This document shows, piece by piece, positions 43,667 to 54,406 of a DNA stretch of 64,000 nt; position 1 is the first letter of the stretch; the number at the start of each line of letters is the position of its first letter. The stretch covers positions 558,001 to 622,000 of the forward strand of contig NZ_QJJL01000001.1 in NCBI RefSeq assembly GCF_003201935.1. The letters are read 5' to 3'. The position numbers were made by a program, and so were the translations under genes. The notes beneath the pieces are model-generated. The model was not told the origin of the DNA and did no database searches. It saw only the letters and a program-made list of their open reading frames with translations. Source of the DNA: Loktanella sp. PT4BL. Lineage in GTDB: Bacteria > Pseudomonadota > Alphaproteobacteria > Rhodobacterales > Rhodobacteraceae.

Positions 43667-44410
43667 ATGACAAATGCTTTGCGCCTTGGTGTGAATATTG
43701 ACCATGTTGCCACTGTCCGCAACGCGCGCGGCGGTGCCATGCCCGATCCTGTGCGCGCAGCGATCATGGCTGAAGCGGCCGGCGCTGACGGGATCACTGC
43801 ACACTTGCGCGAGGACCGCCGCCACATCACGGACACCGATATCGAAGGCTTGATGGCCGCGCTCAAAGGTCCGTTGAATTTCGAAATGGCCGCTACGGCA
43901 GAGATGCAGGCGATAGCCTTGCGTCATAAGCCCCATGCTGTCTGCATTGTGCCGGAAAAGCGCGAAGAGCGCACAACAGAAGGCGGACTGGAGGTCGCGC
44001 GCGAGGAAAACGCGCTGGCCCATTATATCGCCCCGCTACGCGACGCCGGATGCCGTGTGTCGATCTTTATCGCCGCCGACCAGCGCCAGATCGAAGCGGC
44101 GCATCGCATCGGCGCCGAAGTGATCGAACTGCATACCGGCGCTTATTGCGACGCCCATGCAGAAGGTCGCTTTGATGTGCGCGATGACGAGCTGCGCAAG
44201 CTGACGGATATGGCCGCTTTTGCCCATGATCTGGGCCTTGAAGTTCACGCAGGTCATGGTCTGACCTATGACTGCGTCAGCCCAATCGCTGCACTGCCGC
44301 AGGTGATGGAACTGAACATCGGGCATTTCATCATCGGTGAAGCGATTTTCCGCGGATTGGGCCCGGCAATTGCCGAGATGCGCCGCATCATGGATGAGGC
44401 GCGGGCGTGA
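43667..44410 (+). CDS. pdxJ: Pyridoxine 5'-phosphate synthase
   Basis: The enzyme condenses 1-deoxyxylulose 5-phosphate with the pdxA product to form PNP, the vitamin B6 precursor. It is 247 residues, a TIM barrel with [24 protein letters not shown] (catalytic His/Arg), EMAATAEM and [15 protein letters not shown] is the cofactor of bhcA, bhcB and bhcC in this window. The stop overlaps the next GTG start in GTGA. Confidence 0.96.
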   Translation: MTNALRLGVNIDHVATVRNARGGAMPDPVRAAIMAEAAGADGITAHLREDRRHITDTDIEGLMAALKGPLNFEMAATAEMQAIALRHKPHAVCIVPEKREERTTEGGLEVAREENALAHYIAPLRDAGCRVSIFIAADQRQIEAAHRIGAEVIELHTGAYCDAHAEGRFDVRDDELRKLTDMAAFAHDLGLEVHAGHGLTYDCVSPIAALPQVMELNIGHFIIGEAIFRGLGPAIAEMRRIMDEARA

Positions 44411-44889
44411 CAGCCAAGCAGATGACCATGACTAAGGTAGAACAGGACGCGATGCGTGCTGTGACGGATCATGCTTGCGCACTGCATGCGGCAGGCCGCG
44501 CCATCGTTTTCACCGCTGCTGTCGTTCTGGACGGTCAAGTTATCGCAACGGCTCGCAACGAAGTGAGTGACAGCGACGACCCCAGCCGCCATGCCGAGGT
44601 TGTGGCGATTGCGCAGGCCGCCAAAGCCGCCGGTGATCGCGATCTGTCGGGGGCAACGCTTCTTGCATCCTGTCAGCCGTGCGAGATGTGTCTGGCAACG
44701 ATGCGCTGGGCCGGGATCGGGCGGGTGATTTTTGCGGCCCAACAGGAAAATATAGCAGATACCTATTTCCGGTTTCCGAAGCTGAAGATTTCGGATTTCC
44801 ATGCGGCTTGCGACAGGGCGTTCGATTTTTTTGGCGGTGTTCAGGAAGAGCGCGTCGCGCATATCTATGCGGCAAAGGGTGACGCATGA
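44407..44889 (+). CDS. Nucleoside/base deaminase (CMP/dCMP deaminase family)
   Basis: A 160-residue zinc deaminase with the zinc-site motifs R-H-A-E-V-V (His ligand and proton-shuttle Glu) and C-Q-P-C-E-M-C (Cys ligands). The order and spacing resemble guanine or cytosine/adenine deaminases of the TadA/GuaD kind more than cytidine deaminase. The start is GTG at 44407, overlapping the pdxJ stop; ATG codons at 44422 and 44428 are alternatives. The substrate cannot be settled from the sequence. It overlaps acpS by 4 nt. Confidence 0.85.
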   Translation: MTAKQMTMTKVEQDAMRAVTDHACALHAAGRAIVFTAAVVLDGQVIATARNEVSDSDDPSRHAEVVAIAQAAKAAGDRDLSGATLLASCQPCEMCLATMRWAGIGRVIFAAQQENIADTYFRFPKLKISDFHAACDRAFDFFGGVQEERVAHIYAAKGDA

Positions 44890-45287
44890 TTTTGGGCATT
44901 GGCACTGATCTTGCGAATATCGAACGGATACAAGGCACATTGGACCGCTTCGGTGACCGTTTCCGCGATCGCGTGTTCACTGACGTCGAGCAGCGCAAGG
45001 CCGAGCGCCGCAAAGACGTGGCGGGCACTTACGCCAAGCGCTGGGCCGCCAAGGAAGCGTGCTCGAAAGCTTTGGGTACGGGCTTGCGGATGGGCATTTC
45101 ATGGAAGGATATGGCGGTGTCCAATCTGCGCACAGGCCAACCGGTCATGGCTGTCACCGGTTGGGCCAAAGAGCGCCTCGACCAGATGACGCCGGAGGGC
45201 CATGAGGCCATTATTCATGTCACGCTGACCGACGATCACCCTTGGGCACAGGCCTTTGTGGTGATCGAGGCACGCCCCATCGCTTGA
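44886..45287 (+). CDS. acpS: Holo-[acyl-carrier-protein] synthase
   Basis: The enzyme attaches 4'-phosphopantetheine from CoA to Ser of ACP for fatty-acid synthesis. It is 133 residues with the two Mg-binding motifs [12 protein letters not shown] (Asp8) and [15 protein letters not shown] (Glu), and the usual acpS trimer length. It overlaps the deaminase by 4 nt and precedes lepB by 53 bp, the common acpS-lepB-rnc-era order. Confidence 0.95.
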   Translation: MILGIGTDLANIERIQGTLDRFGDRFRDRVFTDVEQRKAERRKDVAGTYAKRWAAKEACSKALGTGLRMGISWKDMAVSNLRTGQPVMAVTGWAKERLDQMTPEGHEAIIHVTLTDDHPWAQAFVVIEARPIA

Positions 45288-45340
45288 CAGGGCAGTCCCA
45301 CAGGCTCATGTAGCCACAAACCTATTGCAAGGATCAGAAA

Positions 45341-46177
45341 ATGGCCGAGAAAACAGGATTTATCGCCTGGCTAATTGATACAGTGAAAACCGTATTCTGG
45401 GCACTGGTGATTGCCGGCATTTTCCGCACACTCTTTTTTCAGCCGTTCTGGATTCCCTCGGGATCAATGAAAGATACGCTGCTGATCGGTGACTTCCTTT
45501 TCGTCAACAAGATGGCTTACGGTTATTCCTATGCATCCTGTCCGTCGATCCGCATTCAGGGGTTGGGCATTGATATCGGTGCGGATGATTTCTGCGGCTT
45601 TATCGAGGATCGCGAAGATCGTATCTTCGGTTCGGACCCCGAACGCGGTGATATCGTGGTCTTTCGTCACCCTGTAGACGGCCGGGATTTCATCAAGCGT
45701 CTGATCGGTGTCCCTGGCGACCGTATTCAGATGGTCGACGGTGTGCTGCAGATCAATGATGTTCCGGTTCAGGTTGAACCCGCAGGTGTGTTTACCGAAA
45801 CCATGGCACCACAAGGCCCACTTGGTTTGCGCCCGCAGTGTGCGAACGGTCCGGTCGGCTCCGGCGCTTCTTGTGAAAAGAACCGCGCGATCGAGACGCT
45901 GCCGAATGGCGTCAGCCACGCGATCTTGGATATTGGACCGCGTCCGACGGACAACACGGGCGTCTTCACCGTACCGGAAGGGCAGTTCTTCTTCATGGGT
46001 GACAACCGCGACAATTCGACCGACAGCCGCGTGTCTCCAGCGGCAAACGGTGTTGGCTTTGTCGAGCGTAAGGATATCGTGGGACGTGCTGACCGTGTGA
46101 TGTTCTCTTCTGCAGGGCGTTCGATGTTCGCATTCTGGACATGGCGTTCTGACCGTTTTCTCACGGCCCTCGATTGA
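45341..46177 (+). CDS. lepB: Signal peptidase I
   Basis: A membrane serine protease that removes signal peptides at the periplasmic face. It is 278 residues: an N-terminal membrane helix (about 14-33), catalytic Ser42 in [11 protein letters not shown] and Lys119 in [12 protein letters not shown], and the conserved [11 protein letters not shown] box. Two Cys pairs in the periplasmic domain (C67/C85 and C166/C173) may form disulfides. The stop overlaps the TTG start of rnc. Confidence 0.95.
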   Translation: MAEKTGFIAWLIDTVKTVFWALVIAGIFRTLFFQPFWIPSGSMKDTLLIGDFLFVNKMAYGYSYASCPSIRIQGLGIDIGADDFCGFIEDREDRIFGSDPERGDIVVFRHPVDGRDFIKRLIGVPGDRIQMVDGVLQINDVPVQVEPAGVFTETMAPQGPLGLRPQCANGPVGSGASCEKNRAIETLPNGVSHAILDIGPRPTDNTGVFTVPEGQFFFMGDNRDNSTDSRVSPAANGVGFVERKDIVGRADRVMFSSAGRSMFAFWTWRSDRFLTALD

Positions 46178-46854
46178 AGCTCTCAGCCGAACTTTCCGCC
46201 TTTTCCAAAAGGCTAGGGTATAGTTTCCAAACGCCCGAGTTGCTGATCCGGGCGGTGACCCATTCGTCCATCGTCAGCCCGCACCGGGATGACAACCAGC
46301 GGCTCGAGTTCTTGGGTGACCGTGTCTTGGGGCTCGTTATGGCCGAGGCGCTACTTGCGGCTGACCCTTCTGCGCCAGAAGGCCTGCTTGCTCCGCGCTA
46401 TAACGCGTTGGTGCGCCGCGAGGCCTGTGCGGATGTGGCGCGCCAGATTGATCTGGGGGCGGTGCTGAAACTGGGGCGCTCCGAGATGAAATCGGGCGGT
46501 CGCCGGAAAGAGGCGCTGCTTGCCGATGCGATGGAAGCGGTCATTGCGGCGATATATCAGGACGGCGGTTTCGACGCCGCACGTGCTGCCATTCTACGGT
46601 TATGGGGCGCGCGGATCACCAACGTCGCCGATGATGCGCGCGATGCCAAAACCGCCCTGCAGGAATGGGCGCAGGCCCGCGGTGAGGTGCCACCGCAGTA
46701 TATCGAGGTGGGCCGCACTGGACCTGACCACCAGCCTATGTTTACCATTGAGGTGCGCTTGGCATCTGGCGCATCCGAGCAGGCCACAGCCGGCTCAAAA
46801 CGCCAGGCCGAACAAGCGGCGGCAAGCGCTCTTTTAAAGAAAGTCGATCAATGA
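46174..46854 (+). CDS. rnc: Ribonuclease III
   Basis: A double-strand RNA endonuclease for rRNA and mRNA processing. It is 226 residues: the catalytic domain has the signature [13 protein letters not shown] (Glu, Asp) and [13 protein letters not shown] (Asp, Glu), and the dsRBD at about 155-224 ends in [18 protein letters not shown]. The start is TTG at 46174, embedded in the lepB stop as TTGA; it gives the usual MKLSAEL N-terminus. It overlaps era by 4 nt. Confidence 0.95.
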   Translation: MKLSAELSAFSKRLGYSFQTPELLIRAVTHSSIVSPHRDDNQRLEFLGDRVLGLVMAEALLAADPSAPEGLLAPRYNALVRREACADVARQIDLGAVLKLGRSEMKSGGRRKEALLADAMEAVIAAIYQDGGFDAARAAILRLWGARITNVADDARDAKTALQEWAQARGEVPPQYIEVGRTGPDHQPMFTIEVRLASGASEQATAGSKRQAEQAAASALLKKVDQ

Positions 46855-47768
46855 CTGACGTCCCAACCAAAGCCGGATTTGTCGCCCTGATCGGCGAACC
46901 CAATGCCGGAAAGTCGACGCTTCTGAACCGCATGGTCGGCGCGAAAGTGTCGATTGTGACCCATAAGGTCCAAACCACCCGCGCCCGTATTCGCGGTGTG
47001 GCTATGGCGGAAAACGCGCAGTTGATCTTTATCGACACACCCGGCCTGTTCAAACCGCGCCGCCGCCTTGATCGGGCGATGGTGGCCGCTGCTTGGGGCG
47101 GGGCCGCCGATGCGGATGTTGTGGTCTTGATGATCGAGGCGCACCGTGGTGTCACCCCAGGTGTGAAGGCGATTTTGGAAACCCTGTCCGAGCGGTCAGG
47201 CAAATCGCCGGTGGCCCTTGCGATCAACAAGATCGACAAAGTGAAATCCGAAGTGCTGCTTGCACTGACGAAAGAGATGAATGAGGCGTTTCCCTTCGCC
47301 GAGACATTCATGATCTCGGCGGAACGTGGCCATGGCTGTGACGCGCTGCGCGACTGGCTGGTCACACAGGTGCCCGAGGGCCCGTATCTTTACCCTGAAG
47401 ACCAGATTGCCGATCTGCCAATGCGCATGATCGCCGCCGAGATGACCCGCGAAAAACTGACCCTGCGTCTGCATCAGGAGCTGCCTTACGAGTTGACGGT
47501 TGAAACCGAAAACTGGGAAGAGCGCCCCGATGGATCGGCGCGCATTGACCAGCTGATCTATGTCGCGCGCGACGGTCATAAAGGCATTGTCCTGGGCAAA
47601 GGCGGCGAGACCGTCAAGGCGATCAGTCAGGCTGCACGGATAGAGCTTGAAGAATTCCTTGGTCGTCGTGTCCATTTGTTTGTGAAGGTCAAGGTTCGCC
47701 CCAACTGGCTGGAAGACGCCGAACGGTATTCCGAGATGGGGCTTGATTTCAAAGACGGCAACGCTTGA
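46851..47768 (+). CDS. era: GTPase Era
   Basis: A 30S assembly GTPase that binds the 16S rRNA 3' end. It is 305 residues: G1 [10 protein letters not shown]3 DTPGLF, G4 NKID, and a C-terminal KH domain with [21 protein letters not shown]. It overlaps rnc by 4 nt and the DUF1491 gene by 4 nt. Confidence 0.97.
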   Translation: MTDVPTKAGFVALIGEPNAGKSTLLNRMVGAKVSIVTHKVQTTRARIRGVAMAENAQLIFIDTPGLFKPRRRLDRAMVAAAWGGAADADVVVLMIEAHRGVTPGVKAILETLSERSGKSPVALAINKIDKVKSEVLLALTKEMNEAFPFAETFMISAERGHGCDALRDWLVTQVPEGPYLYPEDQIADLPMRMIAAEMTREKLTLRLHQELPYELTVETENWEERPDGSARIDQLIYVARDGHKGIVLGKGGETVKAISQAARIELEEFLGRRVHLFVKVKVRPNWLEDAERYSEMGLDFKDGNA

Positions 47769-48091
47769 AGCTGACGGCGGACATCTGGGTCTCGGCCTAT
47801 CTGACGCGGCTGCGCCTGACTGAAATTCCCGCCTTTGTGGTTCAGCGCGGCGACAGCACCGCAGGTGCCGTCTTGGTCAAGCTGAATACACTGGATGGGC
47901 AGGCCTGCTGCTATCAGCGCAGCTTTGATCTGATGACCGGCGAACGCAAATGGATGGTGCTGGTTGAGGGCGATGAGGCGGAGGTTGACGCCTCGATCGT
48001 CAGGCAGCGTGGCTTTGATCCGGATTTGTGGGTGATCGAGGTGGAAGATCGCCAAGGACGTCACCTGCTGGATGAACCGGGGTTAGATTGA
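47765..48091 (+). CDS. DUF1491-family protein
   Basis: A 108-residue small cytosolic protein of an alphaproteobacterial family of unknown function (segments DIWVSAYLTRLR, AVLVKLNTLDG and RGFDPDLWVIEVEDR). The start is TTG at 47765, embedded in the era stop as TTGA. It sits between era and recO, its usual neighbours in this group. Confidence 0.9.
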   Translation: MKLTADIWVSAYLTRLRLTEIPAFVVQRGDSTAGAVLVKLNTLDGQACCYQRSFDLMTGERKWMVLVEGDEAEVDASIVRQRGFDPDLWVIEVEDRQGRHLLDEPGLD

Positions 48092-48098
48092 CTTTTAT

Positions 48099-48274
48099 GC
48101 CTCCGGCGGGAGTATTTTTGGCAAGATGATAAGACATCTTTAACCAAGTCATCCGAGACTGCTGTCACGGTACAGGCTGGAGAGCCGATGGCCACGCGAG
48201 GTGATGAGCTTTGGTTCGTCTCTGGGGCAAGGTGGTCGTTATCATCTTGCCCCAAATACTCCCCCGTCGGAGGC
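48099..48274. repeat. Intergenic element with ~33-bp imperfect inverted ends
   Basis: Left arm 48099-48130 (GCCTCCGGCGGGAGTATTTT onwards) and right arm 48241-48274 are imperfect inverted copies, enclosing 110 bp without a credible gene. It fills most of the 265-bp gap between DUF1491 and recO. A related single arm is seen at 9295-9325. No transposase or flanking target duplication is evident. Confidence 0.6.
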
Positions 48275-48356
48275 GACGCACCTGTGCAGGCAACGCGGCG
48301 CTTGCAACTGCGCCGATCCCGGTCTGTTATGCGCAAATGAAACGGACGTTTTCCCT

Positions 48357-49082
48357 ATGATTGAATGGCGAGATGAAGCCGCACTTCTGTCGTCGCGCCC
48401 CTTTGGTGAGAACTCTGTAATCATCGAGGTGTTCAGCGCGGCACATGGCCGTCATGCGGGCGTTGTGCGTGGCGGGACCAGTCGCAAGCTGGCACCAGTC
48501 CTGCAACCCGGTGCGCAAGTGGCGGTGGCCTGGAAAGCGCGGCTGGATAGCCATCTTGGGAGCTTTACGGTTGAGCCGATCCGAAGCCGTGCAGCGGTGG
48601 CGATGGGTGACAGGCTCGCTTTGGCGGGGCTGAATGCGGTGTGTAGCCTCTTGACCATGGTCTTGCCGGAACGCGAGACACACGGCCCGCTCTATGATCG
48701 CACGATCGGGCTGCTTGATCTTTTAGGGCAGTCCGAGATCTGGCCATTGGCCTATCTGCGCTGGGAACAGGCGCTTTTGGAGGAAATGGGATTTGGCCTT
48801 GATCTCTCGGCCTGTGCCGTGCGCGGTGTGAATGAAGACCTCGTCTTTGTGTCTCCGAAATCGGGCCGTGCTGTCAGCCGCGAGGCTGCGGGTGAATGGG
48901 CCGACCGCATGCTTCCGCTGCCGCCGGTATTAGCCGGGAAGGGGGATGCCTCAAATCCCGAGATCGCCAAGGCGCTGGGGACCACAGGTTATTTCATCGA
49001 ACATCGTCTGATCAAAAGCCTGGGCGAGCGCCCGATGCCAGGTGCCCGTGCGCGGCTGGTTGATGCGATCATGCGGGCCTAG
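48357..49082 (+). CDS. recO: DNA repair protein RecO
   Basis: A recombination mediator that loads RecA with RecR at gaps. It is 241 residues with an N-terminal OB fold ([40 protein letters not shown]) and a helical C-terminal domain. The start at 48357 gives the family N-terminus; the open frame to 48201 runs through a repeat element and is rejected. The stop shares CTAG with the convergent reductase gene. Confidence 0.94.
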   Translation: MIEWRDEAALLSSRPFGENSVIIEVFSAAHGRHAGVVRGGTSRKLAPVLQPGAQVAVAWKARLDSHLGSFTVEPIRSRAAVAMGDRLALAGLNAVCSLLTMVLPERETHGPLYDRTIGLLDLLGQSEIWPLAYLRWEQALLEEMGFGLDLSACAVRGVNEDLVFVSPKSGRAVSREAAGEWADRMLPLPPVLAGKGDASNPEIAKALGTTGYFIEHRLIKSLGERPMPGARARLVDAIMRA

Positions 49083-50107
49083 GCCGGTTTGTTGTCGATT
49101 AGATAGGCCGCTGTCTCAACGGCAGACTTATGCGCTTGTCGCATTCCACGCCCCAGTGTGGCAATTGCGCGCGCGTTATTCAGCTTGTCCACACGCCCGA
49201 GGCCCGGGGTGATGGATTTGATCGCTGGGTCGAAAATTGCCAGAAACCGCACGACGAAATCGGGTGCGACACGGGTCACGATCCTGCGGTCAGGATAGGC
49301 TGTCTTGATCGCTTTTGCCAAATCGACGAAGCGCATGAACCTGTCGACTGTCATGATCCGTTGGCCGTATGTTTGCGGCTTGTCGATTACGGCCACATGC
49401 ATTTCTGCCACATCACGGACGTCGACAGTGGGGAAACCGAAATTCGGCAACATCGGGTCTTTGGCGCGCAATATCCGTTCAATCACTGAAACGGATGTGC
49501 CGAATTTATGGTCGAGTGGCGCGCCAATGACAAAGCCGGGGTTGATGGCTGTCAGGTGCAGGTCGGGCGCAATGTCGCGCACAAAATCCCACGCCGCTTG
49601 CTCGGCCAGTGTCTTTGATCGCGTATAGGCAGATGTGTCCGGATCGCTGGGGTCGGTCCAGTTGGTTTCGTCAAAGGATGTGTCCCCTGCGGGCAAGGCG
49701 GAGCCGCTGATCGCGGCGGTGGAGGACGTCAGGATCACACGCGAAATACCGGCGTTATGGGCCGCACGCAGTGCACGCAGCGCACCATCAACGGCAGGCC
49801 GGATCAGGTCGTCTTCGTTCTTGGGTTGGGTCATTGGGAAGGGTGAGGCGGTATGCATCAGCACGTCCACCCCGTCCATTGCGCTCTCCCAGCCGTCATC
49901 CGCTGTCAGGTCCAAGGCGATGAAGGACAGCCTGTCATCAAGCATGGAAGGGTCGCTCAGGTGCGGGCGCAGGGCATCAATCACTTCCGCGCAACGTTCA
50001 AGACTGCGGACGGTGCCGCGCACATGATACCCTGCCTCAAGAAGCTGGAGCACGATATACTTGGCGATATAGCCGGATGCGCCGGTCAGCAGGACGGTTT
50101 TGGGCAC
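49079..50107 (-). CDS. NAD-dependent epimerase/dehydratase family reductase (extended SDR)
   Basis: A 342-residue Rossmann-fold enzyme like dihydroflavonol-4-reductase/aldehyde reductases. The nucleotide motif is [11 protein letters not shown], the active site is a Ser-rich TSSTAAISG strand plus Y-T-R-S-K, and [11 protein letters not shown] follows. I start at the GTG at 50107 because aagga lies 7 nt upstream; TTG at 50134 is possible. The substrate is unknown (aldehyde or ketone). Confidence 0.87.
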   Translation of the reverse strand: MPKTVLLTGASGYIAKYIVLQLLEAGYHVRGTVRSLERCAEVIDALRPHLSDPSMLDDRLSFIALDLTADDGWESAMDGVDVLMHTASPFPMTQPKNEDDLIRPAVDGALRALRAAHNAGISRVILTSSTAAISGSALPAGDTSFDETNWTDPSDPDTSAYTRSKTLAEQAAWDFVRDIAPDLHLTAINPGFVIGAPLDHKFGTSVSVIERILRAKDPMLPNFGFPTVDVRDVAEMHVAVIDKPQTYGQRIMTVDRFMRFVDLAKAIKTAYPDRRIVTRVAPDFVVRFLAIFDPAIKSITPGLGRVDKLNNARAIATLGRGMRQAHKSAVETAAYLIDNKPA

Positions 50108-50164
50108 TTGGCGTTCCTTATCACTCACGCGCAACCAATTAGCCGCGCGTGAGGCAAAAGCAAC

Positions 50165-51850
50165 TTAGTCCAGCAAACGGCGTGCAATCACTTGGGCTTG
50201 GATTTCGGCCGCACCTTCAAAGATATTCAGAATCCGCGCGTCGCAAAGAATTCGGCTGACTTTATATTCAAGCGCGAAACCGTTGCCGCCATGGATTTGC
50301 AGCGCGTTGTCTGCGCAGGCCCAAGCGATGCGCGCGCCCAAGAGTTTCGCCATGCCTGCTTCGAGGTCGCAGCGGCGGTCGTTGTCTTTTTCATGTGCAC
50401 TGAAATACGTCAGTTGCCGCGCGACCATGATCTCGACCGCCATCATGGCAAGTTTGCCGGCAACACGGGGGAAATGGATCAGGGATTTTCCAAACTGCTT
50501 GCGGTCCTGGGCGTATTGCATGCCCACATCCAGTGCGGATTGGGCAACGCCGACAGCACGGGCAGCGGTCTGGATGCGCGCGCTCTCGAAGGTTTGCATC
50601 AGCTGCTTGAACCCTTTGCCGGTTTCTCCGCCAAGCAGGTTTTCACCCTTCACTGCAAAGCCGTCAAAGGCTAGTTCGTATTCCTTCATGCCGCGATAGC
50701 CCAGCACCTCAATCTCGCCGCCGGTCATGCCGGGGGTCGGGAAGGGGTTTTCGTCCGTACCGGGTGTTTTTTCAGCCAGGAACATGGACAGGCCGCGATA
50801 ATCGGTGGTGTCAGGATCGGTGCGCGCCAGCAAAGTCATCACATGCGTGCGCGAGGCGTGGGTGATCCACGTCTTGTTGCCGGTCACTTCCCAGTCGTCG
50901 CCTTTCCTGACGGCGCGGGTGCGCAGGCTGCCAAGGTCGGACCCTGTGTTGGGCTCTGTGAAAACGGCCGTCGGCAGGATCTCGGCCGATGCAAGGCCGG
51001 GGAGCCATTTCTGTTTTTGCTCTTCGGTGCCGCCGCAGAGGATCAGCTCTGCTGCGATTTCCGAACGTGTCCCGAGCGAACCGACGCCGATATAACCGCG
51101 CGACAATTCTTCTGACACCACACACATTGACGCTTTGGAAAGGCCGAAGCCGCCGTATTCTTCCGGTATCGTCAGACCGAAGACGCCCATCTCGGCCATC
51201 TCGTCGATGATCTCGAGCGGGATCAATTCGTCTTTGAGGTGCCACTCGTGGGCGTGTGGTTCAATGCGGTCGATGCTGAAACGGCGGAACTGCTCGCGGA
51301 TCATCTCAAGCTCGTCATCAAGGCCGGAAGCCCCGACGGTGATATTGGCCGACTGCTCTTCCATCAGCGTAACAAGCCGCATGCGGGCGGCCTGCGTGTT
51401 GCCGGACCGCGTCAACGTCATGACGGCGGGTTCCATCAGTGCGGGCATGTCATCCTGGTTTAGTCCGATGTCTTGCAGGCGCAGAATTTCTCCTTGGCTC
51501 ATCGGGATGCCGCCAGAGATTTGCGCCAGATATTCGCCAAAGGCGATCTGGTGCAGCAACTGCTCAACTTCGCCAAATTTGCCCTCGGCCTGCAGACGTT
51601 CGGCCCACTTCTGCATTTGCTGCAAAGACTGTGCGTAGGTCGCCAGCCATGCCAGACCATGTGCTGCGGTCTGGTTCTCTTCGATCAGCGCACCCGAGAT
51701 GCGCGCGCCGTCGGTGACAATCGCGCGCACAGCTTCCTTGGCGCGTGCAAGCACGTCTTCGACCGCAGGAATGGAGGCAGCGGTGAGCGCCAAAAGGTCG
51801 CCCAGTAGGGGGCTTTGGTTCAACGTCATATCCTGTCCATCATGCGGCAT
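50165..51850 (-). CDS. mcd: (2S)-Methylsuccinyl-CoA dehydrogenase
   Basis: A flavoenzyme of the ethylmalonyl-CoA pathway, oxidising methylsuccinyl-CoA to mesaconyl-CoA with ETF as acceptor. It is 561 residues, longer than normal acyl-CoA dehydrogenases: an extra N-terminal domain of about 160 residues precedes the standard fold (FTEPNTGSDLGSL, RKQFGKSLIHFP). The catalytic Glu lies in the Mcd-type FEGAAEIQAQ rather than the common G-T-S/N-E. The start is 51850 (ggag upstream) or the ATG at 51829. Other pathway genes (ccr, ecm, mch) are not in this window. Confidence 0.9.
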   Translation of the reverse strand: MPHDGQDMTLNQSPLLGDLLALTAASIPAVEDVLARAKEAVRAIVTDGARISGALIEENQTAAHGLAWLATYAQSLQQMQKWAERLQAEGKFGEVEQLLHQIAFGEYLAQISGGIPMSQGEILRLQDIGLNQDDMPALMEPAVMTLTRSGNTQAARMRLVTLMEEQSANITVGASGLDDELEMIREQFRRFSIDRIEPHAHEWHLKDELIPLEIIDEMAEMGVFGLTIPEEYGGFGLSKASMCVVSEELSRGYIGVGSLGTRSEIAAELILCGGTEEQKQKWLPGLASAEILPTAVFTEPNTGSDLGSLRTRAVRKGDDWEVTGNKTWITHASRTHVMTLLARTDPDTTDYRGLSMFLAEKTPGTDENPFPTPGMTGGEIEVLGYRGMKEYELAFDGFAVKGENLLGGETGKGFKQLMQTFESARIQTAARAVGVAQSALDVGMQYAQDRKQFGKSLIHFPRVAGKLAMMAVEIMVARQLTYFSAHEKDNDRRCDLEAGMAKLLGARIAWACADNALQIHGGNGFALEYKVSRILCDARILNIFEGAAEIQAQVIARRLLD

Positions 51851-51997
51851 TTTTCGACTCCGTTCAATTTGCAGGTGCAGAGATAATCATAATGCAGTTG
51901 CAGCGCAATAAATATTCACAAATATATCATTAAACGAACAAAAGTGTCGCAGCGAATTTCCTGCTGGCATGCTGTATCCAATGTCGTAAGAGACTAT

Positions 51998-52768
51998 ATG
52001 CCTGAATTTTCGCCTCTTCTCACCCCTATGATTTTTCTTTTCGCCTTTGCAGTTACGATGCTGGGCGGATTTGTCAAAGGTGCCGTTGGGTTCGCAATGC
52101 CGCTGATCATGATTTCCGGCATGGGTATTCTGATTCCACCTGAACTGGTTGTTGCTGGCATTGTTTTTCCCATCGTGATCAGCAATGCGCTACAGGTAGC
52201 GCGTTCGGGGTTTGGCAATGCACAGGCAGCTCTGAAAGATCACTGGCGCTACGTGCTGGTGGTTTGCGTGATGATCCTTGTGGCAGCGCAATTTGTACGC
52301 AGCATCCCCGGCAATGTCATGTTTATCGTGCTTGGCGTGCCGGTTGTCGGTCTCTGCATTATTCAACTCGTCGGGTGGCGCCCTCAGATCTCACCACGAT
52401 GGCGGCGGCCTTTTGAATGGATTGCAGGCGCACTGGCAGGAACGCTCGGCGGACTGGCAGGAACGTGGGGACCACCCACAGTTCTGTATCTGCTTGCATT
52501 GAACACACCGCGTTCAAGCCAGATGTCTGTGCAGGGTGTGATTTACGGGCTCGGGTCCGTGATGCTTTTACTGGGGCATCTGCAGTCAGGCATCTTGAAT
52601 GCCCAGACATGGGGATTTTCCGCAGCACTTGTATTGCCTGCACTGATAGGAATGTGGCTCGGGTTCCGTTTGGGTGACCGCTTTGATCAAGAGCGATTCC
52701 GGCGTGTCACGCTTTGGGTACTCGTGATTGCAGGCGTCAACCTGATCCGGCGCGGGCTGATGGGGTAG
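51998..52768 (+). CDS. TauE/SafE-family membrane transporter
   Basis: A 256-residue inner-membrane protein with about eight helices in two repeats. Each begins with the family-type glycine-rich motif (MLGGFVKGAVGFAMPL and GTLGGLAGTWGPPTVLYL). The family exports sulfite, sulfonates or small organic acids such as sulfoacetate. I place the start at 51998 (MPEFSPLL). It stands alone, divergent from mcd and convergent with pckA. The substrate is unknown. Confidence 0.88.
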   Translation: MPEFSPLLTPMIFLFAFAVTMLGGFVKGAVGFAMPLIMISGMGILIPPELVVAGIVFPIVISNALQVARSGFGNAQAALKDHWRYVLVVCVMILVAAQFVRSIPGNVMFIVLGVPVVGLCIIQLVGWRPQISPRWRRPFEWIAGALAGTLGGLAGTWGPPTVLYLLALNTPRSSQMSVQGVIYGLGSVMLLLGHLQSGILNAQTWGFSAALVLPALIGMWLGFRLGDRFDQERFRRVTLWVLVIAGVNLIRRGLMG

Positions 52769-52777
52769 GGAAGGGGG

Positions 52778-52799
52778 AAGGTGGATCAAGATCCACCTT
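52778..52799. repeat. Short palindromic element, copy 3 (likely bidirectional terminator)
   Basis: Perfect stem AAGGTGGAT-caag-ATCCACCTT between the convergent TauE/SafE and pckA genes, followed by ACGTTATTTT. It shares the CCACCTTACG flank with copy 2 at 4483-4500. Confidence 0.65.
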
Positions 52800-52807
52800 A
52801 CGTTATT

Positions 52808-54406
52808 TTACCCGATTGCAGCTGCTTTGACGTCGTCATCAATGAAAGGGACGTACTTTTCAAAGTTGTCGCTGAACATTGTGACCAGCTTGGCCGCTTG
52901 TTTATCATAGGCTTCTTTATCTGCCCATGTGTCACGCGGGTTCAGCAGCTTATCGTCGACACCATCCACGGATATCGGCACTTCAAATCCGAAGTGGGCA
53001 TCCTTGCGGAAGGTGCTTTCGATCAGTGTCCCGTCGAGCGCCGCAGACAGAAGCGCACGTGTTGCCTTGATCGGCATCCGTGATCCTGTTCCGTATGCAC
53101 CGCCTGTCCAGCCGGTGTTCACAAGCCAGCATGTTGCACCATGGCTTGCGATTTTCGAGCGGAGCAGGTTGCCGTAAACCTCAGGACGGCGCGGCATAAA
53201 GGGGGCGCCAAAGCAGGTGCTGAATGTGGGTTCGGGCTCGGTTACACCGCGTTCTGTGCCGGCAACCTTTGATGTGAAACCGGACAGGAAGTGATACATC
53301 GCCTGCGCTGGCGTAAGTCGCGCGATCGGAGGCAGCACGCCGAAAGCATCGCAGGTCAGCATGATGATATTCTTGGGGTGACCGCCCAAGGCCGTTTCAG
53401 ACGCATTGGAAATGTAGTTGAGCGGGTAGGCACAACGCATGTTTGCAGTCAGGCTGTCGTCTTCAAAGTCCAGTTCCAGCGTCTCAGGATCGAAAACCAT
53501 GTTTTCGATCACCGTATGCGGCATAGAGCAGGTGGCGTAGATTTCCGGCTCTGCTTCGGGGTCGAGGCCGATTGTTTTGGCGTAGCAGCCACCTTCGAAG
53601 TTGAAAGTGCCGCGCTCGGACCAGCCGTGTTCATCGTCACCGATCAGAACCCGGGTTGGATCAGCGGAAAGCGTTGTTTTACCTGTCCCTGATAAGCCGA
53701 AGAATACGGCTGTGTCGACCGGATTGCCCGGGGCATGGTTGGCCGAGCAGTGCATGGGCATGATGCCCTTTTCAGGCAGCAGGTAGTTGAGCAGGGTGAA
53801 AACGGACTTTTTGTTTTCGCCCGCGTATTCCGTGCCACCAATCAGGATCAGCTTGGCCTCAAAATTCAGTGCGATGACAGTCTCGGACCGGCATCCGTGC
53901 TTTTCGGGGTCTGCCTGGAACGTGGGGCAGTTGATGATTGTGAAATCCGGCACAAAGGTTTCAAGCTCTGCTGCGTCCGGGCGGCGCAGCAGGTGGCGGA
54001 TGAACAATCCATGCCAAGCCAGTTCAGTCACAACGCGCACATCAAGACGATGTGCCGGGTCGGCGCCACCAAACAAATCTTGCACGTTGTAGGTGCCGCC
54101 TTTCATGTGCTCCAGCATATCCGCGTAGAGCACATCAAATTTCGCGGGGTCCATCGGGGGGTTGTTCTCCCACCAGATCGTATCAACGACGCCATCGGTT
54201 TTGACGACGAACTTGTCTTTGGGCGAGCGTCCTGTGTGCTTGCCTGTGGTGACAAGGAATGTTCCGCCTTTGCCTGTCACACCTTCACCCGCCGCAACGG
54301 CTGCCTCGTGCAGTTCGGCCTCAGAGCGGTTGTAATAGACATAACCCAGCCCTGTGATGCCTTGATCCTCAAGTTTCATCGATGGGTTGACCGTACCTTG
54401 GTCCAT
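52808..54406 (-). CDS. pckA: Phosphoenolpyruvate carboxykinase (ATP)
   Basis: The enzyme makes PEP from oxaloacetate and ATP, the first step of gluconeogenesis and the exit for oxaloacetate produced by the beta-hydroxyaspartate cycle. It is 532 residues with the kinase P-loop [19 protein letters not shown] metal and active-site residues, [21 protein letters not shown] and the [10 protein letters not shown] nucleotide motif. The start at 54406 has the SD aaggag 9 nt upstream; the frame extends to 54472 without support. A duplicated GTTAGCGC motif lies about 90-125 nt upstream. Confidence 0.97.
   Translation of the reverse strand: MDQGTVNPSMKLEDQGITGLGYVYYNRSEAELHEAAVAAGEGVTGKGGTFLVTTGKHTGRSPKDKFVVKTDGVVDTIWWENNPPMDPAKFDVLYADMLEHMKGGTYNVQDLFGGADPAHRLDVRVVTELAWHGLFIRHLLRRPDAAELETFVPDFTIINCPTFQADPEKHGCRSETVIALNFEAKLILIGGTEYAGENKKSVFTLLNYLLPEKGIMPMHCSANHAPGNPVDTAVFFGLSGTGKTTLSADPTRVLIGDDEHGWSERGTFNFEGGCYAKTIGLDPEAEPEIYATCSMPHTVIENMVFDPETLELDFEDDSLTANMRCAYPLNYISNASETALGGHPKNIIMLTCDAFGVLPPIARLTPAQAMYHFLSGFTSKVAGTERGVTEPEPTFSTCFGAPFMPRRPEVYGNLLRSKIASHGATCWLVNTGWTGGAYGTGSRMPIKATRALLSAALDGTLIESTFRKDAHFGFEVPISVDGVDDKLLNPRDTWADKEAYDKQAAKLVTMFSDNFEKYVPFIDDDVKAAAIG

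Noticed and set aside
48099..48274. Insertion sequence
   Set aside because: Inverted ends are present, but there is no transposase gene and no visible target-site duplication, so it is listed only as a repeat.
48201..48356. N-terminal extension of recO
   Set aside because: Runs through the right arm of the inverted repeat. The family N-terminus begins at 48357.
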